A stretch of DNA of 64,000 nt from Methanoculleus horonobensis (GCF_001602375.1 NZ_BCNY01000015.1:496001-560000); one strand, 5' to 3'. Numbered from the stretch's first letter, positions 48,547 through 58,912 are shown. Made by a program: numbers and translations. The notes: generated by a model from the sequence alone, not told the origin.

Positions 48547-49950
48547 TCAGACAACCCTGTAGCCCTCGGACGGCACCAGGATCTCGAATTTCGCCCCTGT
48601 TCCGAACGTTCCGGTCTCGCGGATCGCGATCCCGGTGATGGCAAGTATCTCGTGGGCGAGGAAGAGCCCGTGCCCGTAGCCCTCTGCCTTCTGCGCAAAA
48701 AGACCTTCCTTCTCTGCGTCGGGGATACCGGTTCCGTCGTCCTCTACGATGACGGCACACCCGTCCGGGCGCAGCTGATACGTGACGACGATCCTGCTCG
48801 CCTTCGTCGCCGGCGCGAGCGAGTTCTCGAAGAGATGGATGAAGACCGTCGCGAGGTGGGGGTCGGCGAAGATCTCGAGCCGTTCCGTCCACGCGTCGAG
48901 GGAGGTGTCCCTGAAGGAGAGGCTGGCGGCTGCCTTCCTGACGGCCTGCTGCACGGGGATCCATGCCGGCGGCGATGTCCCGATGTCGCGGAACTCGCGG
49001 GAGATCTCGATCTGTCGCCGGATCCCGTTTGCGGCATCGTTTAAGTCGTCGATGAAGGAGAGTATCTCGGGGTCGTCGAACTTCATCGCACCCACCGAGA
49101 GGTGCCCGTACAGGACCGCAAGCCGGTTCGAGAGATCGGTGCGCAGGATTCCCGTGAGGATGTTGAGCTGGCGGCCGGCGTTCTGCAGTGCGGCCTCCGT
49201 CATGACCTCGTCGCTGACGTCCCGGATGGACTCGATCGCTCCGGTGACCCGTCCGCTCCGGTCGAGAAGCGCGGTCGCCGCGAACCTGATGTGTGCCCCC
49301 CGCCCGCCCCTGAGAAGGGGGGTGTAGATCTCCGCGACAAGGACGTCGCCTCTTCTCCTGACCGACGGGTACGCTGCCTCGGGATCGCCCTGGAGGATCT
49401 GGTTTGCAAGCAGCGGGCGCTGTTCGCCGTAGAAGGGCACGGCGTACTCGTATTCCCCCCGGCCGAGCATGGCTTCTTTCTTCACCCCGGTCATCTCCTC
49501 GATCGCGCGGTTCCAGGCGATGACCTCTCCCGTGCGGTCGATGGCGAAGGTCGCATCGGGCAGGAACTCGATGATCTGGTTCATCTGCTGCTCGGACTCA
49601 CGCAGTTTCGTTGCGAGGTACGCAACCACGCCGCCGATGAGAACGAGGAGGATCGCCCGCAGGAGGATGGTGAAAATCAGCAGAGGGGCTGGCGGGGAGA
49701 GGAAGTAGGTCGTGACGGCGTAGATGGATGCGAAGCAGACGGAAAAGAGGATGCCCCGCCGCGGATACCAGTAACTCGCGAGGATGATCGGGATGGTGAG
49801 CGGGAGGGTGGGAAGGGGGAGAAGGCTCTCCGGTGCACCGATGACCATGGCAAGCAGGTTCCCGCCGAGGGTCAGCACGGCTAGCCCCGCGATGATCGCG
49901 ATGCGGCGCGTATCGGTGACAAGCGCGGCCTGAATGTCGGTGACGTTCAT
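48547..49950 (-). CDS. Membrane PAS histidine-kinase-like protein lacking the phospho-acceptor His
   Basis: The 467-residue protein has about four transmembrane helices (residues 17-115), a PAS domain (about 122-250, FAIDRTGEVIAWNRAIEEMT), a dimerisation helix pair and a HATPase domain (about 360-465, FENSLAPATK and EDDGTGIPDAEK). The H-box reads LTGILRTDLSNRLAVLYGHL. The sister kinase next door has ASITRHDLLNQLAALWGYL, so Thr271 stands where the phosphorylated His should be. G2-box is GYGHGLFLA. It probably cannot autophosphorylate normally and may act as a ligand-driven allosteric partner. Confidence 0.9.
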   Translation of the reverse strand: MNVTDIQAALVTDTRRIAIIAGLAVLTLGGNLLAMVIGAPESLLPLPTLPLTIPIILASYWYPRRGILFSVCFASIYAVTTYFLSPPAPLLIFTILLRAILLVLIGGVVAYLATKLRESEQQMNQIIEFLPDATFAIDRTGEVIAWNRAIEEMTGVKKEAMLGRGEYEYAVPFYGEQRPLLANQILQGDPEAAYPSVRRRGDVLVAEIYTPLLRGGRGAHIRFAATALLDRSGRVTGAIESIRDVSDEVMTEAALQNAGRQLNILTGILRTDLSNRLAVLYGHLSVGAMKFDDPEILSFIDDLNDAANGIRRQIEISREFRDIGTSPPAWIPVQQAVRKAAASLSFRDTSLDAWTERLEIFADPHLATVFIHLFENSLAPATKASRIVVTYQLRPDGCAVIVEDDGTGIPDAEKEGLFAQKAEGYGHGLFLAHEILAITGIAIRETGTFGTGAKFEILVPSEGYRVV

Positions 49951-49978
49951 GAGGGAAGCCTGCGGATATCGTCTCGGT

Positions 49979-51301
49979 TCATTCGGTCTGCCGGCCGGGA
50001 GCGCGGATCACCTTTGCCGGACAGAAGATCTCGAATCGTGCTCCGTTCCCGGGGATCCCCGTCTCCTGGATGGTGATCCCGGTTATGGCCAGGATCTCCC
50101 GCGCGAGGAAGAGGCCGAGTCCGGTATTCATGCCGTGTGCGTAGGTGAAGATCTTCTCCTTCTCGTCGGCAGGAACCCCCACCCCGTTATCCTCACAGAG
50201 GATGGTGTAGGTCTCTCCATCCTGTTTGAGGCTGAAGGCGATGGTGGTGACCGTCTCCCCGTATCGTAGCGCGTTCTCGATAAGGTTCGAGAAGACCTTC
50301 TCGATGAGCGGGTCGGCGAAGATCTCCACCCCCGCCGGAACGGCGTTCTCAAGGGTTACCTTGCCCGTCGAGATATATTTCTCCGACCGCTCCACAAGCG
50401 TCCTGATCTCCTGCCAGGTTGGAGCCGTCGCCCCCACCTTCTGGTACTCGGCCGTAAACCGGACGGTGTTGTTGATACGGTTCACCATCTCGGCAGCGCT
50501 CTCGACGTGGCGCCACGCGTTTGCCGGTTCACGCTCGCGCAGCACCTGCGCGAGGTCGAGATATCCCCAGAGCGCCGCGAGCTGATTTAAGAGGTCATGG
50601 CGGGTGATGCTTGCCATGAGCTGGAGTTTCCGGTTGGCATCCGCAAGCGCTTTTTCCACGCGGCGGCGTTCCTGGTTCTCGGCGGCAAGGCTCTCGTTGC
50701 TGCGCGAGAGATCCGCGACGGCGTCCTGGAGTTGTTCGTTTAAGGAGTGCAGCTGCTCCTGCGCCTCCTGGAGTTCGGTGTTCTTCGTCACTGCGACGGT
50801 GTATGTCGAGAGAAGGGTGTTTAAGATCTTGAGCCGTCCTGCGGCGATGGTATAGGTGCTGCCGGCGAAGGGAATCTCCAGTTCTGCGGGAGAGTCTTTT
50901 GGTTCGGGAATCTCCCGCGTCCGCATGACGGCCTCGATCTGGGAGCGGACGTGTTCCGGGTCGATGGGTTTCACGATGAAACTGTCTGCTCCCGATGCAA
51001 GCCCTTTTAAGACGTCGGCGGGATCGAAGAGGTTGGTGACCAGGATGACGGGTGTATCCGGGTTCTGCTGCTTGATCCGGCGGCAGAGTTCGTACCCGTC
51101 TATTCCGGGCATCATGATGTCGGTCAGGACGATATCGGGCATATCGATCTCCATCCTCCGCGTCGCCTCGGTGCCGTCGGCGGCCAGGGCGACCTCGTAT
51201 CCTTCCGTCTCGAGGACGTGGCGAATGAACTCGGCCTGCGTCCTGCTATCCTCTACCACCAGAACGCTCATTCTCGTTCTTCCCTCATGCTTCCCTTCCA
51301 T
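49979..51301 (-). CDS. Receiver-histidine kinase hybrid (REC-coiled coil-HK)
   Basis: The 440-residue soluble protein starts with a receiver domain (residues 12-125; VLVVEDSRTQ, phospho-acceptor Asp61 in LTDIMMPGIDGYE, Lys111 in FIVKPID). A coiled coil (about 160-225) follows, then the H-box MASITRHDLLNQLAAL with His235 and a HATPase with NLIENALRYG, EDNGVGVPADEK and NTGLGLFLAREILAITG. The receiver is a plausible target of the CheA-like protein upstream, whose stop is one base before this ATG. Signal would thus pass from CheA to this kinase. Confidence 0.93.
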   Translation of the reverse strand: MEGKHEGRTRMSVLVVEDSRTQAEFIRHVLETEGYEVALAADGTEATRRMEIDMPDIVLTDIMMPGIDGYELCRRIKQQNPDTPVILVTNLFDPADVLKGLASGADSFIVKPIDPEHVRSQIEAVMRTREIPEPKDSPAELEIPFAGSTYTIAAGRLKILNTLLSTYTVAVTKNTELQEAQEQLHSLNEQLQDAVADLSRSNESLAAENQERRRVEKALADANRKLQLMASITRHDLLNQLAALWGYLDLAQVLREREPANAWRHVESAAEMVNRINNTVRFTAEYQKVGATAPTWQEIRTLVERSEKYISTGKVTLENAVPAGVEIFADPLIEKVFSNLIENALRYGETVTTIAFSLKQDGETYTILCEDNGVGVPADEKEKIFTYAHGMNTGLGLFLAREILAITGITIQETGIPGNGARFEIFCPAKVIRAPGRQTE

Positions 51302-51302
51302 A

Positions 51303-53609
51303 TCATCGCTCCTGGAGTTCTCCCTCGCGGCGACGCATCAGGCGCCGGACCATCTTGAGAAACTCTCCTGCCTCGAAGTTCTTCTTGACGATATATGCGT
51401 CCGCCCCGACCGCCTTTCCTCGTTCCCGATCTTCGGGCGAATCGAGCGAAGTGACCAGCGCCACCTGAATCCCGGCAAGGTGCCCGCCTTCGGCTCGTAT
51501 CTTCTCGGTGAGCGTAAACCCGTTCATCCGGGGCATATCAACATCTGAAACGACCATATCAAACTCATGCTGCTTAAGCCTTGCGAATGCGTCGATCCCG
51601 TTGGCGGCGGTCTCCACCTGATATCCGGCCCCTTCAAGTATCTCCTGCAGCAGGGCACGCGACGTAACCGAGTCCTCGACGACCATGACCCGGCGCTCTG
51701 CCTCCCATGGCAGCATGGATGTCGATGCCGATCGCTCCGCCTGCATCGCGTCCTGGATCAGTTCGAGAGGGTCGAGCACGAGCGCCAGATGGCCGTCCCC
51801 GAGGATCACCGCCCCGTCGATCCTCCGCACGGAGATGAGCTGGCTGCCGAGCGGCCGGACGACGATCTCCTGCACCCGGATCACTTCATCGACCATACAG
51901 GCGATCTGCCCGGCCCCGTACGCGATGATGACAAGTGGCTTCGGCCGCTCCCCCGGTGCGACGGGGCCGGACGGGGGGATGCCCAGGGCATCGGTGAGCC
52001 GGATGACCTCGATCGTCTCGCCTGAGAACTGGATCGTCGCCCGGCCCTTAGAGGCGGTCAGGGAATCCGGCCGAACCCGGAGAACCTGCTTCACCTGCTG
52101 CATCGGGAGGACATATATCTGCCGTTCAGAGCGGACGAGCAGCCCGCGGAGGGTGGCCATGCTCACCGGAACGGTCAGGGTGACCGCCGTCCCTTTGCCG
52201 ACGGCCGAGGAGATCGTCACCTCCCCCCCGAGACGGGAGACGGTATCTTCCACGATTGCAAGCCCGAGCCCCCTCCCCGAGAGATCGGTGACGATCCGGC
52301 TCGTGGTCATTCCCGAGCGGAAGATGAGCCAGATCGCCTCGCTGTCCGTGAGGCTTGCCTCCTCGTCCGCCGTGATCACCCCGCTCTCGACGGCGGTTCT
52401 CCGGATCGCGCTGCTGTCGATGCCGGCGCCGTCGTCGGCCACCTCGATGCCGACCCTGCTTCCCGACCGGGGGAAGACCCGGATCCGCACGGAGCCGGTG
52501 GCCGGTTTCTGCCGCTCCCTCCGGAGATCCGGGCTCTCGATGCCGTGATCGATGCTGTTCCGTATGAGGTGCATGATGGGGTCTTTCAACGCATCGAGGA
52601 TACGCCGGTCGACCTCGATCTCGCCGCCCTCGATCGTGAGGTCGACCGATTTCCCCGAGGAGCGGGAGAACTCTCTCACGAACGCGGAGAACGGGGTGAG
52701 TATGGCTGAAGCCGGGAGGAGTGCGGCATCGTGGACGAGGTCGGATATCTCGGAAGTGCTCGTCTCGAGTGCCGACCGGTCGATCTCCATAAAACGCAGG
52801 TGCGAGGCGAGATCATGCTGGAGATTGGTCACGAACTCGCGGTTGTACTCCAGGAACTCGACTGCCCGCTGGAGCGGCAGGACAAGATCGGGAGGAATCG
52901 CTGCCTTCTCTTCCCCGAAAGCCCTCCTGCGGATCGTCTGCAGGTCGTTGAACGCCTGAGAGTGGTTCCACTGCCAGAGGGAGAAACGGGTCATCATCTC
53001 CTCGAGCTCGCGTATCCTCTGCGTGATGAAGAGCCGGGTCGTGAGGAGACTGTCGGCTCCGGCGGTGAGTTTGTCGAGTTTGTGGGCGGCGATCCGCACC
53101 GTGCCCCGGTCGCCCCTCTGTTCGCCGCCGTTATAACTCCAGGCCGTCCCGGGAACGTGGTTCTGGGCAGTCGAACCCGGTTCGGCCGGGCGGCCTTCGG
53201 GGGAACCGCTCCGGGCAGTCTCCTTCCCGCCGGGGATGGCCCGGAGCGCCCCGTTGATCTCCGCCGGAGAGACATCGGGTCTCTCTTCCCGGATAAGACT
53301 CCTTATGACCGCGATTGCCTGGTGAAAGAGGTCGAAGCCGTCCGCTTCCGGGACGTACTCACCCCGCTTCACAAGGGAGAAGACGGTCTCGAGGTTCTGG
53401 CAGATGGACTCGATCTCCCGGAGGTTGACCGCGCGCGATGCTCCTTTCAGGCTGTGGACCGTCCGGTAAACCTGCTCTACCAGCTCGGGCGTCGGCCCGG
53501 CCTTCTCGAGCGCGATCAGCCCCTCGGTGATTGTTTCAAGGTATCCGTCCGCCTCCTCGCGGAACGTCTCCAGGAGACGGGCACGGAATACGTCGTCCGA
53601 TCCGGTCAT
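51303..53609 (-). CDS. CheA-type chemosensory kinase with C-terminal receiver
   Basis: The 768-residue protein has an Hpt domain with His52 in VYRTVHSLKGASRAV, a linker, a dimerisation region, a CheA-type HATPase (about 330-480; LIRNSIDHGIESP, DDGAGIDSS, GRGLGLAIVED), a CheW-like domain (about 485-620; MQQVKQVLRV) and a receiver (about 645-760; VMVVEDSVTSRALL, VVSDVDMPRMNGF). No separate P2 domain is evident. Own receiver plus lack of CheY nearby suggest intramolecular or downstream phosphotransfer to the REC-kinase. It lies 11 bp after the MCP. Confidence 0.93.
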   Translation of the reverse strand: MTGSDDVFRARLLETFREEADGYLETITEGLIALEKAGPTPELVEQVYRTVHSLKGASRAVNLREIESICQNLETVFSLVKRGEYVPEADGFDLFHQAIAVIRSLIREERPDVSPAEINGALRAIPGGKETARSGSPEGRPAEPGSTAQNHVPGTAWSYNGGEQRGDRGTVRIAAHKLDKLTAGADSLLTTRLFITQRIRELEEMMTRFSLWQWNHSQAFNDLQTIRRRAFGEEKAAIPPDLVLPLQRAVEFLEYNREFVTNLQHDLASHLRFMEIDRSALETSTSEISDLVHDAALLPASAILTPFSAFVREFSRSSGKSVDLTIEGGEIEVDRRILDALKDPIMHLIRNSIDHGIESPDLRRERQKPATGSVRIRVFPRSGSRVGIEVADDGAGIDSSAIRRTAVESGVITADEEASLTDSEAIWLIFRSGMTTSRIVTDLSGRGLGLAIVEDTVSRLGGEVTISSAVGKGTAVTLTVPVSMATLRGLLVRSERQIYVLPMQQVKQVLRVRPDSLTASKGRATIQFSGETIEVIRLTDALGIPPSGPVAPGERPKPLVIIAYGAGQIACMVDEVIRVQEIVVRPLGSQLISVRRIDGAVILGDGHLALVLDPLELIQDAMQAERSASTSMLPWEAERRVMVVEDSVTSRALLQEILEGAGYQVETAANGIDAFARLKQHEFDMVVSDVDMPRMNGFTLTEKIRAEGGHLAGIQVALVTSLDSPEDRERGKAVGADAYIVKKNFEAGEFLKMVRRLMRRREGELQER

Positions 53610-53620
53610 GGCAGATCGCG

Positions 53621-56002
53621 TTAGACCCGATACTGCTGGGTGATCCTCTTTAAGCGGGCCCCGAGCTCGTGCAGGTCCTCGGCGGTCTTTTCCGCCTTAT
53701 GGGTGGTCTCGAGGTTCTTCTGCGCCGCGTCCCGGATATTCTCCATCGCGCGCGAGATCTGGTCGACCCCCGATGCTTGCGTCTGGATCGAGGTGGCGAT
53801 CTCGATGACCTCCTGCGAGGTGTCTGCTATCGACTGGGCAAGCACCTCGATAACCTCCTGTGCGTTGCTCGTCAGCTGGGCCGCGCTCGCGACGGACATG
53901 ATCCCCTGCTCGGTCGAGACCGCGGTCGAGGAGACCCCCTGCTGGATATCGGTGAGGATTGCCCGGATGTTCGAGGTCGCTTTCTTAGACTGCTCGGCAA
54001 GGTTATGGATCTCGTTTGCGACGACGGCAAACCCTTTCCCGAACTCTCCGGCCTTTGCGGCCTCGATGGAAGCGTTCACCGCGAGCAGGTTGGACTGCTC
54101 GGAGATGTCGTTCACGGTCGCGATGATCTCACCGACGGCCTGGCTCTGTTCGGAGAGCCGGATGACGCTCATCCGGACGAGATCCATCTGCCGCTGGATC
54201 TGGTTCATACCTTCAAGGGTTTCGCGCACGGACTTCTGGCCGCCTTTCGAGACCTCCAGCGCCCGCATTGCCTTCTCGGAGACATCTTTCGTCTTCTGAT
54301 TTACCAGTTCGGTCTTCTTCCTGACGCTCTCGACCGAGTCCGAGGTCTCGTTCACCGTCGTCGCGGTCTGGGAACTGGCCGCGGCGAGCTGGCTCGTGAC
54401 CGCCAGGATCTCGTTTGAGGCGAGCGAGAGAACCGAGACGCCCTCGTATAGTTCCTCGCTGATCAATTTCATCAGCCGCGAGAGTTCGATCCCGATGGTG
54501 TTGAGGGCGTCGCGGTAGGCGACGAACTCTCCGGCGACCGGGATCTTCTCGTCGAACCGTGCGGTGAAGTCGCCGGAAGCGTAGAACCGTGCAAGCCGCA
54601 TCGCCTCGTTCACCGGCTCGGTGATCGACTCGAGGGTCTTGTTGAACCCGGCGATGATCATCCGGTAGCCGCCGCGGAACGCCTTCTCGTCCCCGCGGAT
54701 TGAGAGATCGCCTGCACGGGCGGCGTCGGTGAGTTTGAGCGTCTCTTTGTGGAGGTGGTCGAGCGACTGGACCATCATCGCGAGTGCGGGTCGGATCTCG
54801 TCGCCTTCGTCGGCGACCGGGAACTCCTGGACATACTCGCCGAGAGCGATCTTTTTGAGGTTCCCGACGACGTTCGTCTGGAGATCGCCGGCGAACTCGT
54901 CCATTGTTCTGGCCATGACCCCGATCTCGTCCTGCCGCCTGATGTTGAGCCGTGCGGAGAGGTGGCCGTTACGGAGCTCTTTGAGCATCAGCACGACCTG
55001 CTGCAGGGGATCGGAGATCGAGCGGCCGAAGAGGATGGCGATCGCGACGCCTATCGCGATGGATGCGAGGACGACGATGATGATGGTGTTCCTGATGGTG
55101 TCTATCGGCCCGGTGAAGTCGGAGAGTTCGGCACGGGAGACGATGTACCAGTCGAGCGGTTCGTAGTAGGTGTAGGCGTCGATGATATCGGTACCGTCGA
55201 TCTGGTGACGGATGACCCCGACCTGGTTCTCGATCATCTCCTGGACGAACTCTTCGCCGGCCCAGTTCTCTCCCTCCTCGGACGGGTGCACGAGCAGCTG
55301 GCCGTTGCTGTCGACGACGAACATGTAGCCGTTTCTGCCGATGACCGTCTCTTTAAGGCTCGACTTGACGACGTCGAGCGTCTCCTGCTCCTCCGTCCCG
55401 ACGAAGAGAACCCCGACGATGTTTCCGCGGCTGTCCTTTATCGGCTCGTACGCGGTGACGTAGCGCTTGCCGAAGAGATCCCTGCTCCCGTAGTAGGTCT
55501 CCCCCTGGTTCACCACGACGTCGTAGACGTTCTGGGTCAGTTCGGTCCCGACTGCCCGCGCCCCGTCATTTCCGATGACGTTTGTGGAGATCCTGACGGC
55601 ATTGTCGTCGTAGACCTGGAAGACCGTCGCCGCGCCGCCGACCAGGGACTGCACCTGGTCGACGATCTCGAAGTTGTCGTTGATGACGTACGGGTTGCCG
55701 GTGCCGTCCACCAGGGCCAGTTTCCCGTCGATGACCTCGGGAGTCCCGCGAGCGTAGAAGTTCTCGTGGAGAACGTTGAGGTCGCTGTTCACCTTATTGC
55801 GGGTGAGTTTGTAGACATCGTTGGTCCATCCCCGCGCGTCGTGCACCTGTGTCTCGAGCAGTGTCTCGATCTGGTCGTTGATCACACCGCTCGAACTGGT
55901 GTACGCCACTATACCGAGCATAAGCGTCGGGATGATCGCCAGAAATAGGCAGATGACGAGGATCTTCGTCCCGACTTTCATGTCTGAAAAAAATGTGAGC
56001 AT
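53621..56002 (-). CDS. Methyl-accepting chemotaxis-type receptor with Cache sensor
   Basis: The 793-residue protein has TM1 (residues about 9-30, [20 protein letters not shown]), an extracellular Cache-type sensor (about 35-295) and TM2 (about 300-322). HAMP-like segments follow, then a long cytoplasmic signalling hairpin with the tip [20 protein letters not shown] and [23 protein letters not shown] 56002 is chosen since it leads straight into TM1; the long upstream extension runs through the promoter (TTATTTAA near 56068). It feeds CheA through the CheW proteins. No methylation enzymes are found nearby. Confidence 0.93.
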   Translation of the reverse strand: MLTFFSDMKVGTKILVICLFLAIIPTLMLGIVAYTSSSGVINDQIETLLETQVHDARGWTNDVYKLTRNKVNSDLNVLHENFYARGTPEVIDGKLALVDGTGNPYVINDNFEIVDQVQSLVGGAATVFQVYDDNAVRISTNVIGNDGARAVGTELTQNVYDVVVNQGETYYGSRDLFGKRYVTAYEPIKDSRGNIVGVLFVGTEEQETLDVVKSSLKETVIGRNGYMFVVDSNGQLLVHPSEEGENWAGEEFVQEMIENQVGVIRHQIDGTDIIDAYTYYEPLDWYIVSRAELSDFTGPIDTIRNTIIIVVLASIAIGVAIAILFGRSISDPLQQVVLMLKELRNGHLSARLNIRRQDEIGVMARTMDEFAGDLQTNVVGNLKKIALGEYVQEFPVADEGDEIRPALAMMVQSLDHLHKETLKLTDAARAGDLSIRGDEKAFRGGYRMIIAGFNKTLESITEPVNEAMRLARFYASGDFTARFDEKIPVAGEFVAYRDALNTIGIELSRLMKLISEELYEGVSVLSLASNEILAVTSQLAAASSQTATTVNETSDSVESVRKKTELVNQKTKDVSEKAMRALEVSKGGQKSVRETLEGMNQIQRQMDLVRMSVIRLSEQSQAVGEIIATVNDISEQSNLLAVNASIEAAKAGEFGKGFAVVANEIHNLAEQSKKATSNIRAILTDIQQGVSSTAVSTEQGIMSVASAAQLTSNAQEVIEVLAQSIADTSQEVIEIATSIQTQASGVDQISRAMENIRDAAQKNLETTHKAEKTAEDLHELGARLKRITQQYRV

Positions 56003-56132
56003 GATACTTCCGTTCCACTCGCTCCTGTACGACGACTTAATAGATTGATGCACACTTGGGGTTAAATAATGATCTGTCCTGCGAATGGCGCTCCTGTGTT
56101 CCCGTTCCTCATAATGAGCGTGTAATGTCGGT

Positions 56133-57113
56133 TTATTTTCGGGTCTGGTCAACCCCCAGCGCGGGGTCGGCGAGGATCGCCGCCGCATCGAGGACGAGCA
56201 CCGATCCTTCCGTGACACCCAGGAGGTAACGCTGGGGGATCGGGGTCGTTCCGGGCTCTATGGGGGAGAACGGGTCGACCGGCCGGATGTAGATGTCCGT
56301 GATGTAGTCCGCAAGAATCCCGAAGGTCACCGTCCCGTCGGAGAGGACGATGACCCGGTTGAGGTCGGTCAGGCCGCGCTTCGGGATCCCGAAGAGCGCG
56401 CGGAGATCGACGACGGAGATGATCTCTCCCCTGACGGCACAGATACCGACGATGAAGTCGGGCACCCCGGGAACCGGGGTGATCTCGTGCATGATGAAGA
56501 CTTCGCGGATGTACTGCGTCTTGATGGCATACTCCTGGTCAGCGAGCCTGAACGTGAGGAGTTCCGAGAACGGGGCCTCGCCGCCCGTCTCCTCTTCCGG
56601 CTGCGCGAACGCCCGCGCCCGTTCCGTAAGGATCTCACCGATTTTTTCGGCGTCGTAAGGCGGCGTCTCCCCGCCGGTGCCGGTCGTGCCGGTCGGAAGA
56701 GGGTACTGCGCGGTCTCTTCCCCTGCAAGGAACGCACCGAGATCGTAGATGATGATATCCCCGTCTTCGGTCCGCAGCACGCCGGGAGGAGAGGAGGCGT
56801 CGGTTTCCGGCGGGAGTTGCACCCGGCTCTCCTGCACTCCCCGCACCCCGTCCGCCCAGAGGGCCACGCATTCCCGGGAGGGGTGAGCGATGACGAGGAC
56901 GTCGGTGGGGAGAGGAGGGCGGTCGGGGAGTCCGAGGAGACTCCGGAGCGAGTAGACGGGGACGGCTCTGCCGTGCAGATTCATGATTCCCGTTTCCCCG
57001 CGGCGTTTGCCGGTCCCGGGCTGGAGTTCCACCATGCCGACGACCTGCCGGGTCTCGGCGAGGGGGAGAGCACAGGCCAGCCCCTCAACGGTAAAGAACA
57101 GAAGATGCGTCAT
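56133..57113 (-). CDS. Double CheW-domain coupling protein
   Basis: The 326-residue protein contains two CheW-like domains: residues 1-115 ([40 protein letters not shown]) and about 185-320 ([41 protein letters not shown]). An acidic Pro/Gly linker joins them. It can bridge receptor and kinase twice, shaping the array. It leads the sensory cluster; 130 bp with a TATA box separate it from the MCP. Confidence 0.92.
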   Translation of the reverse strand: MTHLLFFTVEGLACALPLAETRQVVGMVELQPGTGKRRGETGIMNLHGRAVPVYSLRSLLGLPDRPPLPTDVLVIAHPSRECVALWADGVRGVQESRVQLPPETDASSPPGVLRTEDGDIIIYDLGAFLAGEETAQYPLPTGTTGTGGETPPYDAEKIGEILTERARAFAQPEEETGGEAPFSELLTFRLADQEYAIKTQYIREVFIMHEITPVPGVPDFIVGICAVRGEIISVVDLRALFGIPKRGLTDLNRVIVLSDGTVTFGILADYITDIYIRPVDPFSPIEPGTTPIPQRYLLGVTEGSVLVLDAAAILADPALGVDQTRK

Positions 57114-57178
57114 GGCGGATCATCGGATGTTCGAAGATTTGTCCCGGGTGAATAAAAGGTTACGGGGGGCCGTGCCGG

Positions 57179-58039
57179 TCAGGGTCCGAAGAGGTCGATG
57201 CCGGCGTTCGAGGTTCTGACGCTGACGGTCGGGCCCCCGGCGCCGAGCGTTCCCGAGACCGAGGTTCCCGTCGACTCTTCGAGCTGGAGCATAAGATTAT
57301 GAACCGTTATCCTGCCGTTCGAGGTGGTGGCGGCCACCCGGGCATTCAGATCCTCTGCGAACCTGAGCGTGATGCCGGCGTTGCTCGACGATACCGTCAT
57401 GTCTCCCCGGATGGCGGGTATTTCGGCGGTTATTGCTCCGTTCGAGGTCGCGAGACCCGTAATCCCTCCGCAGTCCTCCACCGTGATGCCGGCGTTGCTG
57501 GTCGTCGCCATGACATAGCCCTCGACGCCCGAGAGTTCGATCCGGCCGTTCGATGAGGTTGCCACAAGATCGCCGCCGGGGGCGCCGTTGACGGTCACCC
57601 GGCCGTTCGACGTCAGGAGTTCTGTTTCCGTAACCCGCACTCCCGAGAGTTCGATCCTGCCGTTCGAGCTCTCGACCCTCTGCAGGACGACGGTCGGGGG
57701 CAGGGATATCGTGTAGTCGACACTCACCCGCGGGTTGAAGCCGGTGTGCACCGTCTCTACCCGCAGTGGGTCGCCCTCCGTCACCTCGATCTCGACCTTA
57801 TCGAGTTCGCCCCGGCCGTAGACGGATCGCTTGACCGCCGTGATAAGGACGTCATTCCCCTCGCGGACGGTCACGGCGACGTTTCCGTTGTGATTGATCA
57901 CGACGATACTGCTCTCAGGCTCCACCGCGACCGTCCGGTCGAACTGCTCCGTCTCCTCGACGCCCGGCACCCCGGTGCATCCGGAAAGAGCGGTGGCGAG
58001 GACGACAAGGGCAAGTACCGCGTATACGGTTCGCTGCAT
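57179..58039 (-). CDS. DUF4097-type exported beta-repeat protein
   Basis: The 286-residue protein has a hydrophobic leader ending LATALSGCTG, where the Cys may be lipidated or anchor-processed. The rest is a beta-helix-like series of short repeats containing SNGRIELSGV, TSNGRVTV, TSNAGITVED and SSNAGITLRF, the pattern of DUF4097/adhesin-like domains. The second ATG (58039) is preferred because GAGAGG lies 6 bp before it; a first ATG at 58045 has no room. It precedes the ABC exporter convergent terminus on the same strand, with a 32-bp gap. Function unknown. Confidence 0.85.
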   Translation of the reverse strand: MQRTVYAVLALVVLATALSGCTGVPGVEETEQFDRTVAVEPESSIVVINHNGNVAVTVREGNDVLITAVKRSVYGRGELDKVEIEVTEGDPLRVETVHTGFNPRVSVDYTISLPPTVVLQRVESSNGRIELSGVRVTETELLTSNGRVTVNGAPGGDLVATSSNGRIELSGVEGYVMATTSNAGITVEDCGGITGLATSNGAITAEIPAIRGDMTVSSSNAGITLRFAEDLNARVAATTSNGRITVHNLMLQLEESTGTSVSGTLGAGGPTVSVRTSNAGIDLFGP

Positions 58040-58071
58040 GCTCATCCTCTCTGCTTCATAGGAGATTACCC

Positions 58072-58908
58072 TTATGTCACGACGGCCTTCTCAAACGTCC
58101 GCCGGGCAAGGAGATACATCACCGCCGCAAAGACTGCCAGGTACGCGAACGAGGTGAGGACGTCGGTCGTGGTGGAGGTGTAGCGGGCGCCGACGGCGAA
58201 GAAATCGCTTCCGAGAGCGAAGTAGCGGATCCCGTTGACCAGGTGGGTCAGGGGGTTGTAGGTCGAGAGCACCTGCAGAAACGCCGGGAACGCCTGGATC
58301 GGGTAGAGGGCGTTCGAGACGAAGAAGAGCGGCAGGGTGAGGAGCGTCATGATCCCCTGCAGCCCTTCGGGGCTTTCGAGGCGCATCGAGATGGTGGAGG
58401 AGAAGAGCAGGAACCCGAGCGAGAAGGCGCCGACGAACGCGAATATGCCGAGGATCGAGAGGGCGATCCGGGCGGCCGGGTACCCCGGGAAGAACTCCAC
58501 CCCGAGGAGGAGGCCGAAGGCCATGATGATCGAGACCTGGATGAACGATTTCGTCATCCCCGAGAGGCTGACCCCGAGCATGATATGCGTCCGGGGCATG
58601 GGGCTTGCCAGCATCTCCCGCATCAGCCCCCAGTTCTTGTCGAAGAGGAGGCTCATCCCTCCAAAGAGGCTCGTGAAGAGGGTCGTCATCGCGATCACCC
58701 CGGCTGCCATGAAGGTGAGGTAATCGAGGGGGATGACGCCCGCCGGGGCCGGGATCGACGATGTGAACCGGTCGAAGTTCGAGGACATCGCGACGCCGAA
58801 GAACGCCATCCAGAGCGCCGGCTGCAGGAGCGACGAGAAGAGCTGCGTCCTGAACCTGACGAACCGGATCATCTCCCGCCAGTAGACGGTAAGGAATTCC
58901 CATGCCAT
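58072..58908 (-). CDS. ABC-2 type transporter permease
   Basis: The 278-residue protein has six transmembrane helices with the ABC-2 core: FSSLLQPALWMAFFGVAMS, TLFTSLFGGMSLLFDKNWG, REMLASPMPRTHIMLG and STISMRLESPEGLQGIMTLL. The end STYNPLTHLVNGIRYFALG is the DrrB/NodJ-type signature. It pairs with the ATPase upstream (gap 4 bp). Substrates of such exporters include drugs, lipids and glycans; none is indicated here. Confidence 0.93.
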   Translation of the reverse strand: MAWEFLTVYWREMIRFVRFRTQLFSSLLQPALWMAFFGVAMSSNFDRFTSSIPAPAGVIPLDYLTFMAAGVIAMTTLFTSLFGGMSLLFDKNWGLMREMLASPMPRTHIMLGVSLSGMTKSFIQVSIIMAFGLLLGVEFFPGYPAARIALSILGIFAFVGAFSLGFLLFSSTISMRLESPEGLQGIMTLLTLPLFFVSNALYPIQAFPAFLQVLSTYNPLTHLVNGIRYFALGSDFFAVGARYTSTTTDVLTSFAYLAVFAAVMYLLARRTFEKAVVT

Positions 58909-58912
58909 CCGT

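Noticed and set aside
53621-56218. Longer MCP starting at 56218
   Set aside because: The extra 72 residues are polar and cross a TATTTAA promoter and the end of the CheW gene; TM1 begins right after the ATG at 56002.
57179-58039. Repeated SNGRI-type sequence as a tandem DNA repeat or CRISPR
   Set aside because: The repeats are protein-level turns with variable DNA and spacing inside one reading frame. I saw no CRISPR array anywhere in the window.
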